DNA from: Amazonocrinis nigriterrae CENA67
GTDB lineage: Bacteria; Cyanobacteriota; Cyanobacteriia; Cyanobacteriales; Nostocaceae
Direction: 5' to 3'
Assembly: GCF_016056305.1 (NCBI RefSeq)
Contig: NZ_JAECZC010000043.1
Location: forward strand, 1-45,273
DNA length: 45,273 nucleotides
Positions 18,608 through 25,974 of this stretch are shown one piece after another. The stretch's first letter is position 1. Every line of letters starts with the position of its first letter. The position numbers and the translations under genes are program-made. The notes under the pieces were generated by a model that searched no databases, was not told where the DNA came from, and saw only the letters and a list, made by a program, of their open reading frames with translations.

Positions 18608-18928
18608 TCATTCTATTTTTGTAAGCCTGCGGTTTCGTCCCCCTTTCGGGGTTGTCCATCTACCAGTTTTGTTTACATTAAAATTAATTCCTCCATTAGA
18701 TAAAGCATTGAGAATTTGCTTAACTGTGCTGATGTTACTATTGGTCTGGGCTGCTATCTCCTCATAGCTCATGTAATGCCCCTGTATGGCTTCGAGAACT
18801 GCGATCGCTCTCTTTTCTGCCCTACCCAATAAGGGATAGAGCCATGCTTGTTCATCAGGATGTAGGTTTAAAAATTGCTGAATTGCTGGTGCTAATTCAG
18901 TTAGTTTATCTGCTGTTACTTTGTCCAT
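18608..18928 (-). CDS. winged-HTH protein
   Basis: A 106-residue protein with AAGGGAA before its ATG. The N-terminal half is helical and Leu-rich. The C-terminal half holds a winged helix-turn-helix (YMSYEEIAAQTNSNISTVKQ, then ILNALSNGG) and a basic wing (KTGRWTTPKGGRNRRL). It lies downstream of the 880-aa gene and immediately upstream of the CoiA-like gene. Probably a local regulator or DNA-binding accessory protein. Confidence 0.65.
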   Translation of the reverse strand: MDKVTADKLTELAPAIQQFLNLHPDEQAWLYPLLGRAEKRAIAVLEAIQGHYMSYEEIAAQTNSNISTVKQILNALSNGGINFNVNKTGRWTTPKGGRNRRLTKIE

Positions 18929-18991
18929 TGTTTCGTTCCCTTATAGGGGATATTATATGAGAGTTAGGGGTATAAATACACCCCTAAAATA

Positions 18992-21634
18992 TTAAGATTT
19001 CTTAGCTTTTGACCTCCTAATAAAACCAATGATTTCTTCAAGTGGTACACCCTCATTCTGCATTGACTGAATCATAGGAATCGCCCCCACAGGAATACTG
19101 CCAAGACTCCTCCCCTTCCACTCGCCGTCTACCTTCTCCTCCCAGTTGAAGCCCCAGCGCCAATGATGGGGATTATCAGACTTTCTGTCTCCAATTACAC
19201 GAGGATAGCTGGCTATTGTCCCATCCTTGAGTTTTTTATTTTCCAAATAGCGATACAAACAGCCCTTTTGCTTACTGGGTTTGGACTGCTGCGTGGGGGC
19301 CACAGCTTCTTGATTTTCCTCTAAGAAATTTTCGGGTATTACCTCATACCATCCATGTTTTAAGGTAAGGTGCTTTTTCTCCCTACCCTCGCCAGCTGCT
19401 ACGCTGATGGTTTTCTCATCAATACCTGTGACAGTGGCCTCACGACCTATCCATCCCTCAAGGTTTTTGGTTCTGGTTTTTAGAATGCGGACTCGTTGGC
19501 CCACCTGTACACCCTGTAATTGCTGTGTACGCTGCATATCTGGCTCTAGCCCACACATACCGCAGCCGCCACTTAAATAGATATGTTGCGATTCACAGCT
19601 GGGGCAGAGTACAAGTGATTCTGATGTCTTGGAAAGTTGCTCTACTTGGGGAGACCCCAAGACCGCACTTTCCGCTTTATCCTCTAAGAATTGGTCTATT
19701 AGGTGTTGGGGTGCGATCCCTAGTTCAGCAATGTACAGTTCGTCTCTTTCCCAGAAGTACCATTTATTTTTTTCAGTCTTCCAATCAACAACAAAGTAGG
19801 TTGAGCAACAGCTTTTGATTATGCCAATGTTTGAGGAGCGATCGCAGATATAAAGGTCTATTTTAATATTTGACTGCTTAAGCGAGACTAGAGACTCTTG
19901 ACTAACAACTGACAACTGACTACTTAGCAATTCAATATCCCACAACCCAAGCATCCCTCTAGCTGGTATGGGTTCAGAAAGAATTTGAACATTTTCGAGC
20001 TTCCAGGCATAGCGCCCAGGCTTCCACAATCCGCACCTAATTTCTGTCTCTGACTGCTGACTGATAAATTCTTCAGTCATCAAGATGCAGTCGGTCAATT
20101 CTGCCACTGCAACTATTGCACCAAATACCAGTTCTTCAAATGGTGGCAACAAATCAGCTAGTTGATTGTAATGAAGTTCTGTGTCTTCATGCTGAACAGC
20201 TGCATGAATCAGTATTGTGCCTCTGTAATTGTTTTTTTTGTTCTTGGTTTCAAACCATTTATGAATCCCAATCAATGAGGCGTGGGGCTGACGCACTGTT
20301 ACAACTTTAAACTTCTGTTTTGCAGACAAGTCCGGCGAGTTCTGCGAGGTAACAGACTCGTTTAATTGCAACTGCGGCTTGCAAGGGGCAGACTGCACGG
20401 GCGTAGAGGTCGTTACATTCCCGGCGCTTATCGAGGTGGTGACGTACTCCTGGGTAAACGGGAGCTGTATCGATATTGTTTCGCCACCATCCATCAATAC
20501 TTTTTCCACCCAGCCAACGGGGAACCCCATCATCCACCCTGGTACGGCTGGGTTTAGTTTGTCCCCCTTGGTTAAGTATGGTTTTAATTTCTGTTCCAAC
20601 CTGGTCTGACCAGCTGGCCTGCTTCCCGTTGAGCCTTTGCAGTATGTTGTTGGTGTATCCAACAATGAAGAGTCTGTTACGTCTTTGCGGTGAGCCAACT
20701 TCCGCCGCCGATATGAGTTGCGGATCGTCCCAAGAGTAGCCTGCCATTCGGAGTCCCCCAAGAACTGCTCGTAATCCTCTATGGATAAGCCCTTCAGGAT
20801 TTTCAATGACGAGAAAACTGGGGCGACCATCGGCGGTGCAACGCAGGGCTTCAAACCACAAGCTTGATTCTGGGTGGCTGAGTCCGGTTCCGTTTCCTGC
20901 GCCGCTGGTTCCGGTGCAGGGGAAGCCAATTGTATATAGGCTAAATTCTCCAGGCTTGGGGATATAGTTTGTAACGTCGCTGTGGATTGCGACACCTGGG
21001 AAACGGTACTTAAGGACTGCTTGGGCGTCGGGGTTATTTTCAATGAAGAGTTCTGTTTTGATAATGTCACTAACTCCGGCTGCTTTGATTCCGAGTTCAA
21101 ACCCAGCGATTCCTGCGAAGAAGCTGGCGTGTTTGAGTTGCATTCTGTCGCCTCCTTTTCCTCTAAGAATGTTAATTCACTGAGTAATATTTTTTGCTTT
21201 TTTATCTCACGTTCAAAAAATACATCAGCCTTTTTAGCTGACTTATAGATTTTGATTATTTTTGCCTTTCTTTCGCTTGCCGCATGATAGTAAATCTCAC
21301 CCACCTCAAATTCTATTTTTGGCAGCTTTTCTTCACTCTGTTGCTGAATATCATCAATATCAACAGCAATGATAAAGCGATCGCCCATCTTTACATCAAT
21401 TTCTAGCGAGGAAATATTTTTAATAATTCCCCAATCCCAATCTGAATAGTATTTTTTCTTGTGGTTGGTAACTTTTACGCGATCGCCCTCTCTAAACTTC
21501 GGCATCCTTGCATAAGGTAAATCTCCAATTGGATACCATGCTGAATGTCCACTGTCCCAAGTTGCAAAAAAGGCGGTCTTTGCCAGTTTTTTAACTAATG
21601 CCCCATTAGCCGTATAATCACCTTCTTTAATCAT
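18992..21634 (-). CDS. 880-aa multidomain protein with ASCH domain, overlapping dcm
   Basis: Started at ATG 21634, with AGGAG six bases upstream. Residues 1-165 contain small beta-rich segments (FREGDRVKVTNHKKKY). The middle, about 165-443, is encoded by the same DNA as the nested methyltransferase and includes KLNPAVPGWMMGFPVGW, a phrase typical of methyltransferase C-terminal regions. Then come an ASCH-like domain (VVTVRQPHASLIGI, later PGRYAWKLENV and PARGMLGLW), a zinc knuckle (CPSC...CGMCG), a KOW-like stretch (QRVRILKTRTKN) and a C-terminal GRSLGSIPVGAIP domain. The 12-bp motif occurs in frame as F-L-E-E or F-L-E-D three times. Exact role unknown. Confidence 0.7.
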   Translation of the reverse strand: MIKEGDYTANGALVKKLAKTAFFATWDSGHSAWYPIGDLPYARMPKFREGDRVKVTNHKKKYYSDWDWGIIKNISSLEIDVKMGDRFIIAVDIDDIQQQSEEKLPKIEFEVGEIYYHAASERKAKIIKIYKSAKKADVFFEREIKKQKILLSELTFLEEKEATECNSNTPASSQESLGLNSESKQPELVTLSKQNSSLKITPTPKQSLSTVSQVSQSTATLQTISPSLENLAYIQLASPAPEPAAQETEPDSATQNQACGLKPCVAPPMVAPVFSSLKILKGLSIEDYEQFLGDSEWQATLGTIRNSYRRRKLAHRKDVTDSSLLDTPTTYCKGSTGSRPAGQTRLEQKLKPYLTKGDKLNPAVPGWMMGFPVGWVEKVLMDGGETISIQLPFTQEYVTTSISAGNVTTSTPVQSAPCKPQLQLNESVTSQNSPDLSAKQKFKVVTVRQPHASLIGIHKWFETKNKKNNYRGTILIHAAVQHEDTELHYNQLADLLPPFEELVFGAIVAVAELTDCILMTEEFISQQSETEIRCGLWKPGRYAWKLENVQILSEPIPARGMLGLWDIELLSSQLSVVSQESLVSLKQSNIKIDLYICDRSSNIGIIKSCCSTYFVVDWKTEKNKWYFWERDELYIAELGIAPQHLIDQFLEDKAESAVLGSPQVEQLSKTSESLVLCPSCESQHIYLSGGCGMCGLEPDMQRTQQLQGVQVGQRVRILKTRTKNLEGWIGREATVTGIDEKTISVAAGEGREKKHLTLKHGWYEVIPENFLEENQEAVAPTQQSKPSKQKGCLYRYLENKKLKDGTIASYPRVIGDRKSDNPHHWRWGFNWEEKVDGEWKGRSLGSIPVGAIPMIQSMQNEGVPLEEIIGFIRRSKAKKS
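20307..21143 (-). CDS. dcm: DNA cytosine-5 methyltransferase, nested in another gene
   Basis: A 278-residue C5-methyltransferase lying completely inside the 880-aa gene, same strand, different frame. Motif I FFAGIAGFELG (residues 8-18), motif IV GFPCTGTSGAG (near 75), motif VI ENPEG (near 113), motif VIII QRRNRLFIVGY (near 153) and the final ARAVCPLQAAVAIKRV (motif IX/X area) are all present, with a short target-recognition region. Its start is supported by AAGGAGG seven bases upstream, and a 12-bp motif copy (21158-21169) lies directly before that site. It methylates C5 of cytosine; target sequence not predictable. Confidence 0.92.
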   Translation of the reverse strand: MQLKHASFFAGIAGFELGIKAAGVSDIIKTELFIENNPDAQAVLKYRFPGVAIHSDVTNYIPKPGEFSLYTIGFPCTGTSGAGNGTGLSHPESSLWFEALRCTADGRPSFLVIENPEGLIHRGLRAVLGGLRMAGYSWDDPQLISAAEVGSPQRRNRLFIVGYTNNILQRLNGKQASWSDQVGTEIKTILNQGGQTKPSRTRVDDGVPRWLGGKSIDGWWRNNIDTAPVYPGVRHHLDKRRECNDLYARAVCPLQAAVAIKRVCYLAELAGLVCKTEV

Positions 21635-22133
21635 TTTCAACTCCTAAATATTCTTCCCTCATTTGCTCCCATTTATGAGAAGAAATAGCTTCAATTTCTG
21701 CTTTACGCTGCTGCACTTCGCGGTTATCGTTGTGGGTGCGATCGCTCCTACGTAAACTGTGAGATTTAGCTGTTTCATCAGTTGCTAATTGCACTTTCTT
21801 CTTAGCGATCGCAAACTGTTCTTGTGTCGCTTTACTCCACTCCTTACGGGCTAAGGTATCGAGTTTTTTACACAGTAAAGTTTCAAATCGAGTATCAATT
21901 ACACCAAACTCGGTTAAGTGGTAAAGTTTGTCGCCCTCACCGCATAATTGGCAAATTGGAAGGCGATCGCGGTCATAGTCATAATCTGGGATTACCAGCT
22001 TGACTAAGTGATTCTGAACTTTACCTGTATCCTGGCAACAGAAACATTTCCATGAAGGCTGCCAAATCTCCTTATCCCCTATCTCCTCTGGCCTGACGGG
22101 CAGGGCTTCAAACTGGGGAAAATCTTCTATCAT
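21627..22133 (-). CDS. zinc-knuckle protein of the replication-like operon
   Basis: A 168-residue protein with CFCC near residue 30 and CQLC near 61, probably one zinc site. The rest is a long charged helix (ARKEWSKATQEQFAIAKKKV). Its start overlaps the upstream gene's stop (ATGA) and its end overlaps the next gene's start by eight bases, so translation is coupled in a three-gene run. I do not recognise a family; context suggests a DNA-replication or recombination accessory protein. Confidence 0.65.
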   Translation of the reverse strand: MIEDFPQFEALPVRPEEIGDKEIWQPSWKCFCCQDTGKVQNHLVKLVIPDYDYDRDRLPICQLCGEGDKLYHLTEFGVIDTRFETLLCKKLDTLARKEWSKATQEQFAIAKKKVQLATDETAKSHSLRRSDRTHNDNREVQQRKAEIEAISSHKWEQMREEYLGVEND

Positions 22134-22981
22134 GATTCTTCCTCCCTCAGCCAGCTAAATTGTTTAGTTTGTTTAGCCCACTTTATAAAATCAAGCTTTT
22201 CTCGATCACCAGCCGCAAATTCTAAAGGGTTGGCTGTCTCCTCGATGATGGCTAGCCAGTCACGGGTGCGCGGGTCATTCTCCCATTTGGAAGTTTGCAC
22301 CGGGGAAGCTTGGCCTTTTGATTTAAACCACTGCTCTGCTAAATCCTCCCAATTTTTAGCAATCCACTTTTTGATGAGGCGCGGCGGTTTGGGTAAATCC
22401 TTGGCTGCTGTTTCTCCAAATTTCAAAAAATCCTCTCTCTCCCCTTCTGAGAGAGAGTCTGTAAAGTCTTTATAAGTCTTATTAATCTTAGAGTCCTGAG
22501 ACTCTTGCTGTGCAAGCGTTTCAGACTCAGTTTGTCGCCCTGCGTTTACAACTGTCGCCCTGCGTTTACAACTGTCGCCGTCAGTTGACAGTTGTCGCCC
22601 TACGTTTACATCTGTCGCCGTAGGTTTACAACTGTCGCCGTCAGTTGACAGTTGTAGACGGTTTTCTAAACTGTCACATAGGCAACCACGCGATCGCAGC
22701 TTTAAACTGTATTCAACGTCTTCTTTCTCGATGTATTTTTTTTCCTCAAGTACATCAATGGCTTTGTAAACTGCTTGCCTTGATATCTGTAGCTCGTCAG
22801 CTATTTTTGAAGCTTTAACCCGCATTCCATTACTGTAAGGATCGGCGCTTCTCAGGTAATAAAGTACGCTTAACTGAGTATGAGTTAGATTCTTGCAAGC
22901 CTTTACCCACTCAGCATTTTGTAAAGGATAAAATTTCCCGGTCAGCTTTTCATTGGAATCTTTTTCAGGTTTCGGTATCAT
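22130..22981 (-). CDS. winged-helix replication-initiator-like protein
   Basis: A 283-residue protein from ATG 22981; a TTG 11 codons upstream is less likely. Residues about 10-90 form a winged helix (THTQLSVLYYLRS, later VKASKIADELQISRQAVYKA), like replisome-organiser and plasmid Rep proteins. The centre has two 20-residue repeats (RQLSTDGDSCK...) encoded by six 20-bp DNA repeats. The C-terminus is helical with several Trp (KKWIAKNWEDLAEQW). It heads the minus-strand operon and is divergent from an XRE regulator. A Rep role is inference. Confidence 0.6.
   Translation of the reverse strand: MIPKPEKDSNEKLTGKFYPLQNAEWVKACKNLTHTQLSVLYYLRSADPYSNGMRVKASKIADELQISRQAVYKAIDVLEEKKYIEKEDVEYSLKLRSRGCLCDSLENRLQLSTDGDSCKPTATDVNVGRQLSTDGDSCKRRATVVNAGRQTESETLAQQESQDSKINKTYKDFTDSLSEGEREDFLKFGETAAKDLPKPPRLIKKWIAKNWEDLAEQWFKSKGQASPVQTSKWENDPRTRDWLAIIEETANPLEFAAGDREKLDFIKWAKQTKQFSWLREEES
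22532..22651. repeat. six tandem 20-bp iteron-like repeats
   Basis: Six contiguous units of exactly 20 bases, each starting (C/T)TGTCGCC. They fall into two versions: TGTCGCCCTGCGTTTACAA-type and TGTCGCCGTCAGTTGACAG-type. A partial seventh begins at 22652. There are no spacers, so this is not CRISPR. The length and head-to-tail order resemble plasmid iterons. They are inside the coding region of the winged-helix protein. Confidence 0.8.
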
Positions 22982-23149
22982 AGAAGTAAGTAAAACAATA
23001 CAATCCGTCCCCAATCATTCGCACTGATTGGGGAACTATTTTATTGGTGCATCAGACAAGGCGTTTAAGGCGTTAAACTACTCTTGTGGCCAGTTGAGTA
23101 ATTTGTTATATTACAAATAATAATTGATAATTTGTATTTTTGCAATAAC
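22982..23149. promoter_or_regulatory. divergent promoter region with palindrome
   Basis: Region between the Rep-like operon (minus) and the XRE regulator (plus). ATTTGT and ACAAAT face each other around TATATT at 23101-23118, a likely operator for the adjacent regulator. GCGTTTAA/GCGTTAAA is directly repeated near 23061-23079. Confidence 0.45.
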
Positions 23150-23512
23150 ATGGCAAACCACCAGCAAATATTAATAGATGCCGTAAACAAGGCTATTGAA
23201 GGGGGTATGACTGCCAAACAAATAGCTGCTGCTGCTGGAATTGATAACAGCGTGTTAAGCAGATTTGTAAATGGCAAGCAAGATATCAAGGCCGGTGACT
23301 ACTTCTCAATTCTTAACGTACTACCGGACGATTGTAGAGTTGCCGCCCTCACTAGGCTGGGAGTTGGTGAAATTAGCGTAACACAGCTAGTTCAGTCAGC
23401 ATCGCCCAAAGAAAAAGCTGAAATATTACAAGCAATGGCCGCATGGGTACTACAACCAGGGGCTATACCTGTAGGAAATACTGATACTGCCAGTATGCAG
23501 GTAGCAGTATGA
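23150..23512 (+). CDS. HTH regulator
   Basis: A 120-residue protein from ATG 23150 (MANHQQ). The N-terminal 55 residues are a Cro/CI-like helix-turn-helix (MTAKQIAAAAGIDNSVLSRF, then VNGKQDI). The C-terminal half is helical and may dimerise (SPKEKAEILQAMAAWVLQ). It is divergent from the Rep-like operon, the usual position of a copy-number or operon repressor; the palindrome at 23101 is its likely site. That link is inference. Confidence 0.75.
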   Translation: MANHQQILIDAVNKAIEGGMTAKQIAAAAGIDNSVLSRFVNGKQDIKAGDYFSILNVLPDDCRVAALTRLGVGEISVTQLVQSASPKEKAEILQAMAAWVLQPGAIPVGNTDTASMQVAV

Positions 23513-23549
23513 TTATTGCTCGTAGAAGCATTTTTAACCATGTAATGTT

Positions 23550-23786
23550 GTGATTAACCAGAGTGAAGAGTTATTAAAAGAGCTAATGGAAAAGTGCGAT
23601 CGCCTGAATGCAGAGGAAAGAGCGAAGCTATTGAAGCATCTGTTAGGCGATCCGAGCCTGCAAGTGGTAATAGGCAGCAGTCAGTTTCACGCCACCAATG
23701 TCTACCAAGTGAACCTGACTAGCCCTGAGCAGATATCAACAATATTGGAAGCTATAGCTAAAAAAATTTCCTCCGACGATTCTTAG
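23550..23786 (+). CDS. small helical hypothetical protein
   Basis: A 78-residue protein with a GTG start (23550); an internal ATG at 23586 is possible. The N-terminal half (ELMEKCDRLNAEERAKLLKH) is an amphipathic helix in which a HIP1 site encodes CDR. The second half is probably beta. It follows the XRE regulator by 37 bases. Its stop codon TAG is supplied by an exact copy of the 12-bp motif (23780-23791), ending D-S-stop like the HNH gene. Confidence 0.55.
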   Translation: MINQSEELLKELMEKCDRLNAEERAKLLKHLLGDPSLQVVIGSSQFHATNVYQVNLTSPEQISTILEAIAKKISSDDS

Positions 23787-24278
23787 AGGAAAGTTGAGAG
23801 TTAGATTGTGCGATCGCACCTCGTCTCATCCCCATCTCCTTATGCCCTATGCTCTGATGAGCGATCGCACCTCGTCATTTGTCAATTGTCAGTAGGTAGG
23901 AGTTATTCTCCCTTATCTCCCCTGCTCCTTAAGTTAGTGCTGAGTGCTGAGGCGCGGAGTTGGAGATTATTTGTCAGTTGTCAGTCATCACCCCTGCTCC
24001 CTATCCCCTCGTTCTTAGAGGATGAGGGGCGGCCATGTACCTTATGCCCTATGCTCTGATTCGTGCCAGGATGAAGTAGTCAGTGGTCAGTAATTTTAGA
24101 TTTGAGATTTTGGATTACTGCTCCTCCCCATCATCCTCATCCCCCTCATCTCCCCTACACCCTTAATAATTATTCATTTCAGGCTAACCTTTTTTTGATA
24201 CAGTAAAATCATCTTTATGAGGGTTCATGAGCGGCTAAATTCTTCTAAACTGGTGTATCAAAAAAAGGATGCTCTAGA
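23787..24278. repeat. intergenic region with 21-bp direct repeat and SD-masking inverted repeat
   Basis: About 490 bases without a gene. It holds two HIP1 sites, a near-exact 12-bp motif (24012-24023), a perfect 21-bp direct repeat beginning CCTTATGCCC at 23838-23858 and 24040-24060, and several GTCAGTTGTCAGT-type words common in Nostoc spacers. The 3' end carries a separate inverted repeat. Confidence 0.6.
24188..24268 (+). promoter_or_regulatory. 14-bp inverted repeat covering the ribosome-binding site
   Basis: CCTTTTTTTGATAC (24188-24201) and GTATCAAAAAAAGG (24255-24268) are perfect complements 53 bases apart. The right arm contains the AAAGG ribosome-binding site of the gene starting at 24279, so pairing would hide it. 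Confidence 0.6.
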
Positions 24279-25469
24279 ATGTGGCTTCGGTATGGGATTG
24301 ACCAAGATAAAACCCTAGTCTCAATTGAGGATGTACCGCGTGGCAAGACACAGCTAAGATGCCCCTACTGTAACGGTGAGCTAACTGCTAAGAAGGGCAA
24401 GCGCAAGGAACATCACTTTGCACATACTAACGAAACTTGTCGGGAGGTTAGCCGCAGCGATCGCCTACTTCCTACGCTGCCCCTGTATGACAATTTCAAT
24501 ATATGGCTGACTGGTAAGGAACTTAAGCAACTCAAAGACCTCTGGGAACGCTACGGAGTAAATGATAGAGGTATTTCTGTAAAAGAGGTGCCGAGTATTT
24601 TGATTAGAGAAAAGCTACTAGAGCATAATCCTTACCGCTATGGTGGTGAATATCAATTTACAAAGCTGGGTAAGATACCAGTTGGTGCATTATCACTGAT
24701 GCTGTTCAACCAAGTTCAAGAGCCACTGTTAATAGAAAGGCTGCAAGAACTTGAGAAAAATGTACAAGTTGCTTATCTTAATGATTCTCCTACGTTTAAT
24801 GAGTGCTTACGAGACTTACAAATTTATCAAGCTGAATTTCGTAAGATTTTATCTAATACTCTCTACTACCTTCAGATTGATACTAGTGGAGGAAATACTA
24901 TCTATAAAATCGGCGTAACTCGCCGTGATATTGAAACACGAGTAGCTGAAATTAAAAATGATTTAGCCTCACACTTTGAAAACTTTTCAATTAAAGTATT
25001 AGGAACTTGGCCTCATCGTGGCAATGTGGAGAAATACTTTAAACATCGATATTCATTTTTTAACGTCACAATTATTGGTAATTTGACCGAATATTACAAC
25101 TTTTTTACCCCAGAAGACGCTAAAGCTGTACTACGTGATTTACGCCGTATGCAAGCAAAGGGATTATCACCAATTGAAGTTGATATCCTAGAGGGAAAGC
25201 CCAGCCAAATTGAACAACTTATTGCAGATAATGAACGGGCTGAAAGGCGATCGCAGGCAATTAAAACGGGGATGGAACGCGCTAAGAACTGGGGTCAAAA
25301 CGTCGGGCGGCCCTCGGTTTCTGAATCGCCAGAGGAGTTTTTAGGAAAACCCTCATCGCAACGAATAATTGCAGCACTTCATGAAGGATTATCGCTGCGT
25401 CAGGCAGCTGAAAAAGCAGACGTGGCGGTCAACACAGTTCGCAAGGTCAAAGCTTTACTAAATACCTGA
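24279..25469 (+). CDS. CoiA-like zinc domain / T5orf172 / resolvase-type HTH fusion
   Basis: A 396-residue paralogue of the protein at 12124. Residues about 18-55: CPYCNGELTAKKGKRKEHHFAH, CoiA-like. About 205-260: IYKIGVTRRDIETRVAEIKN, T5orf172 GIY-YIG-like, then HRGNVEKYFKHRY. After about 325 comes a tail absent from the paralogue: ERAKNWGQNVGRP, then IIAALHEGLSLRQAAEKADV, TVRKVKALL. This is the hinge and HTH of serine resolvases without the catalytic domain. Probably recognises a DNA site through the tail and nicks through the GIY-YIG-like domain; this is inference. Confidence 0.72.
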   Translation: MWLRYGIDQDKTLVSIEDVPRGKTQLRCPYCNGELTAKKGKRKEHHFAHTNETCREVSRSDRLLPTLPLYDNFNIWLTGKELKQLKDLWERYGVNDRGISVKEVPSILIREKLLEHNPYRYGGEYQFTKLGKIPVGALSLMLFNQVQEPLLIERLQELEKNVQVAYLNDSPTFNECLRDLQIYQAEFRKILSNTLYYLQIDTSGGNTIYKIGVTRRDIETRVAEIKNDLASHFENFSIKVLGTWPHRGNVEKYFKHRYSFFNVTIIGNLTEYYNFFTPEDAKAVLRDLRRMQAKGLSPIEVDILEGKPSQIEQLIADNERAERRSQAIKTGMERAKNWGQNVGRPSVSESPEEFLGKPSSQRIIAALHEGLSLRQAAEKADVAVNTVRKVKALLNT

Positions 25470-25513
25470 TATTATTGAAATAATAAAGCTATTAAATTCA
25501 ATTATTAAAAAAT

Positions 25514-25837
25514 ATGAATTTACCAACTGAACAAAATATAAATAAGGAGATTATAGAATTTGTAGAAAAATCCGTAACCAATATCTATAATAATATTCTA
25601 AATTGCATTTTTCAAGGAGTTACTCACGTCGAAATTAAATCAATTAATAAACTTGAGAATAATGAGTACGAGTACGAGTTTACAGTTTTTGCTCGTGCTA
25701 TTTTTAAATCAGATTATCCAAAGGATGCGGATTTAGATTTTATTAAACCTGAATATATGGAATTATCTGTCTATGTATTTGTAGATGAGGATGGAGATTT
25801 TGAGTTTGATGAAGATAGCTTAGAAAGAATAAATTGA
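25514..25837 (+). CDS. acidic hypothetical protein
   Basis: A 107-residue, strongly acidic protein (EDGDFEFDEDSLERIN at the end) with alternating beta-like segments (VEIKSINKLENNEYEYEF). It is very AT-rich and has no HIP1. It follows the fusion protein by 44 bases on the same strand and might be its partner or inhibitor, as acidic proteins sometimes mimic DNA; no direct evidence. Confidence 0.55.
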   Translation: MNLPTEQNINKEIIEFVEKSVTNIYNNILNCIFQGVTHVEIKSINKLENNEYEYEFTVFARAIFKSDYPKDADLDFIKPEYMELSVYVFVDEDGDFEFDEDSLERIN

Positions 25838-25974
25838 GGAATAGAATATGAGTAATATAATACAATCTGAAATTACAAAAACAATGATTAAAAATGAGGT
25901 GGTCGCTTCTTAGAGGAAAAGTGAGGGGCGATCGCTTGTAGGGTGCGATCGCAAACAAAGTATTGCACATTTTC

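Noticed and set aside
22532-22651. CRISPR array
   Set aside because: Units are contiguous at 20 bp with no variable spacers.
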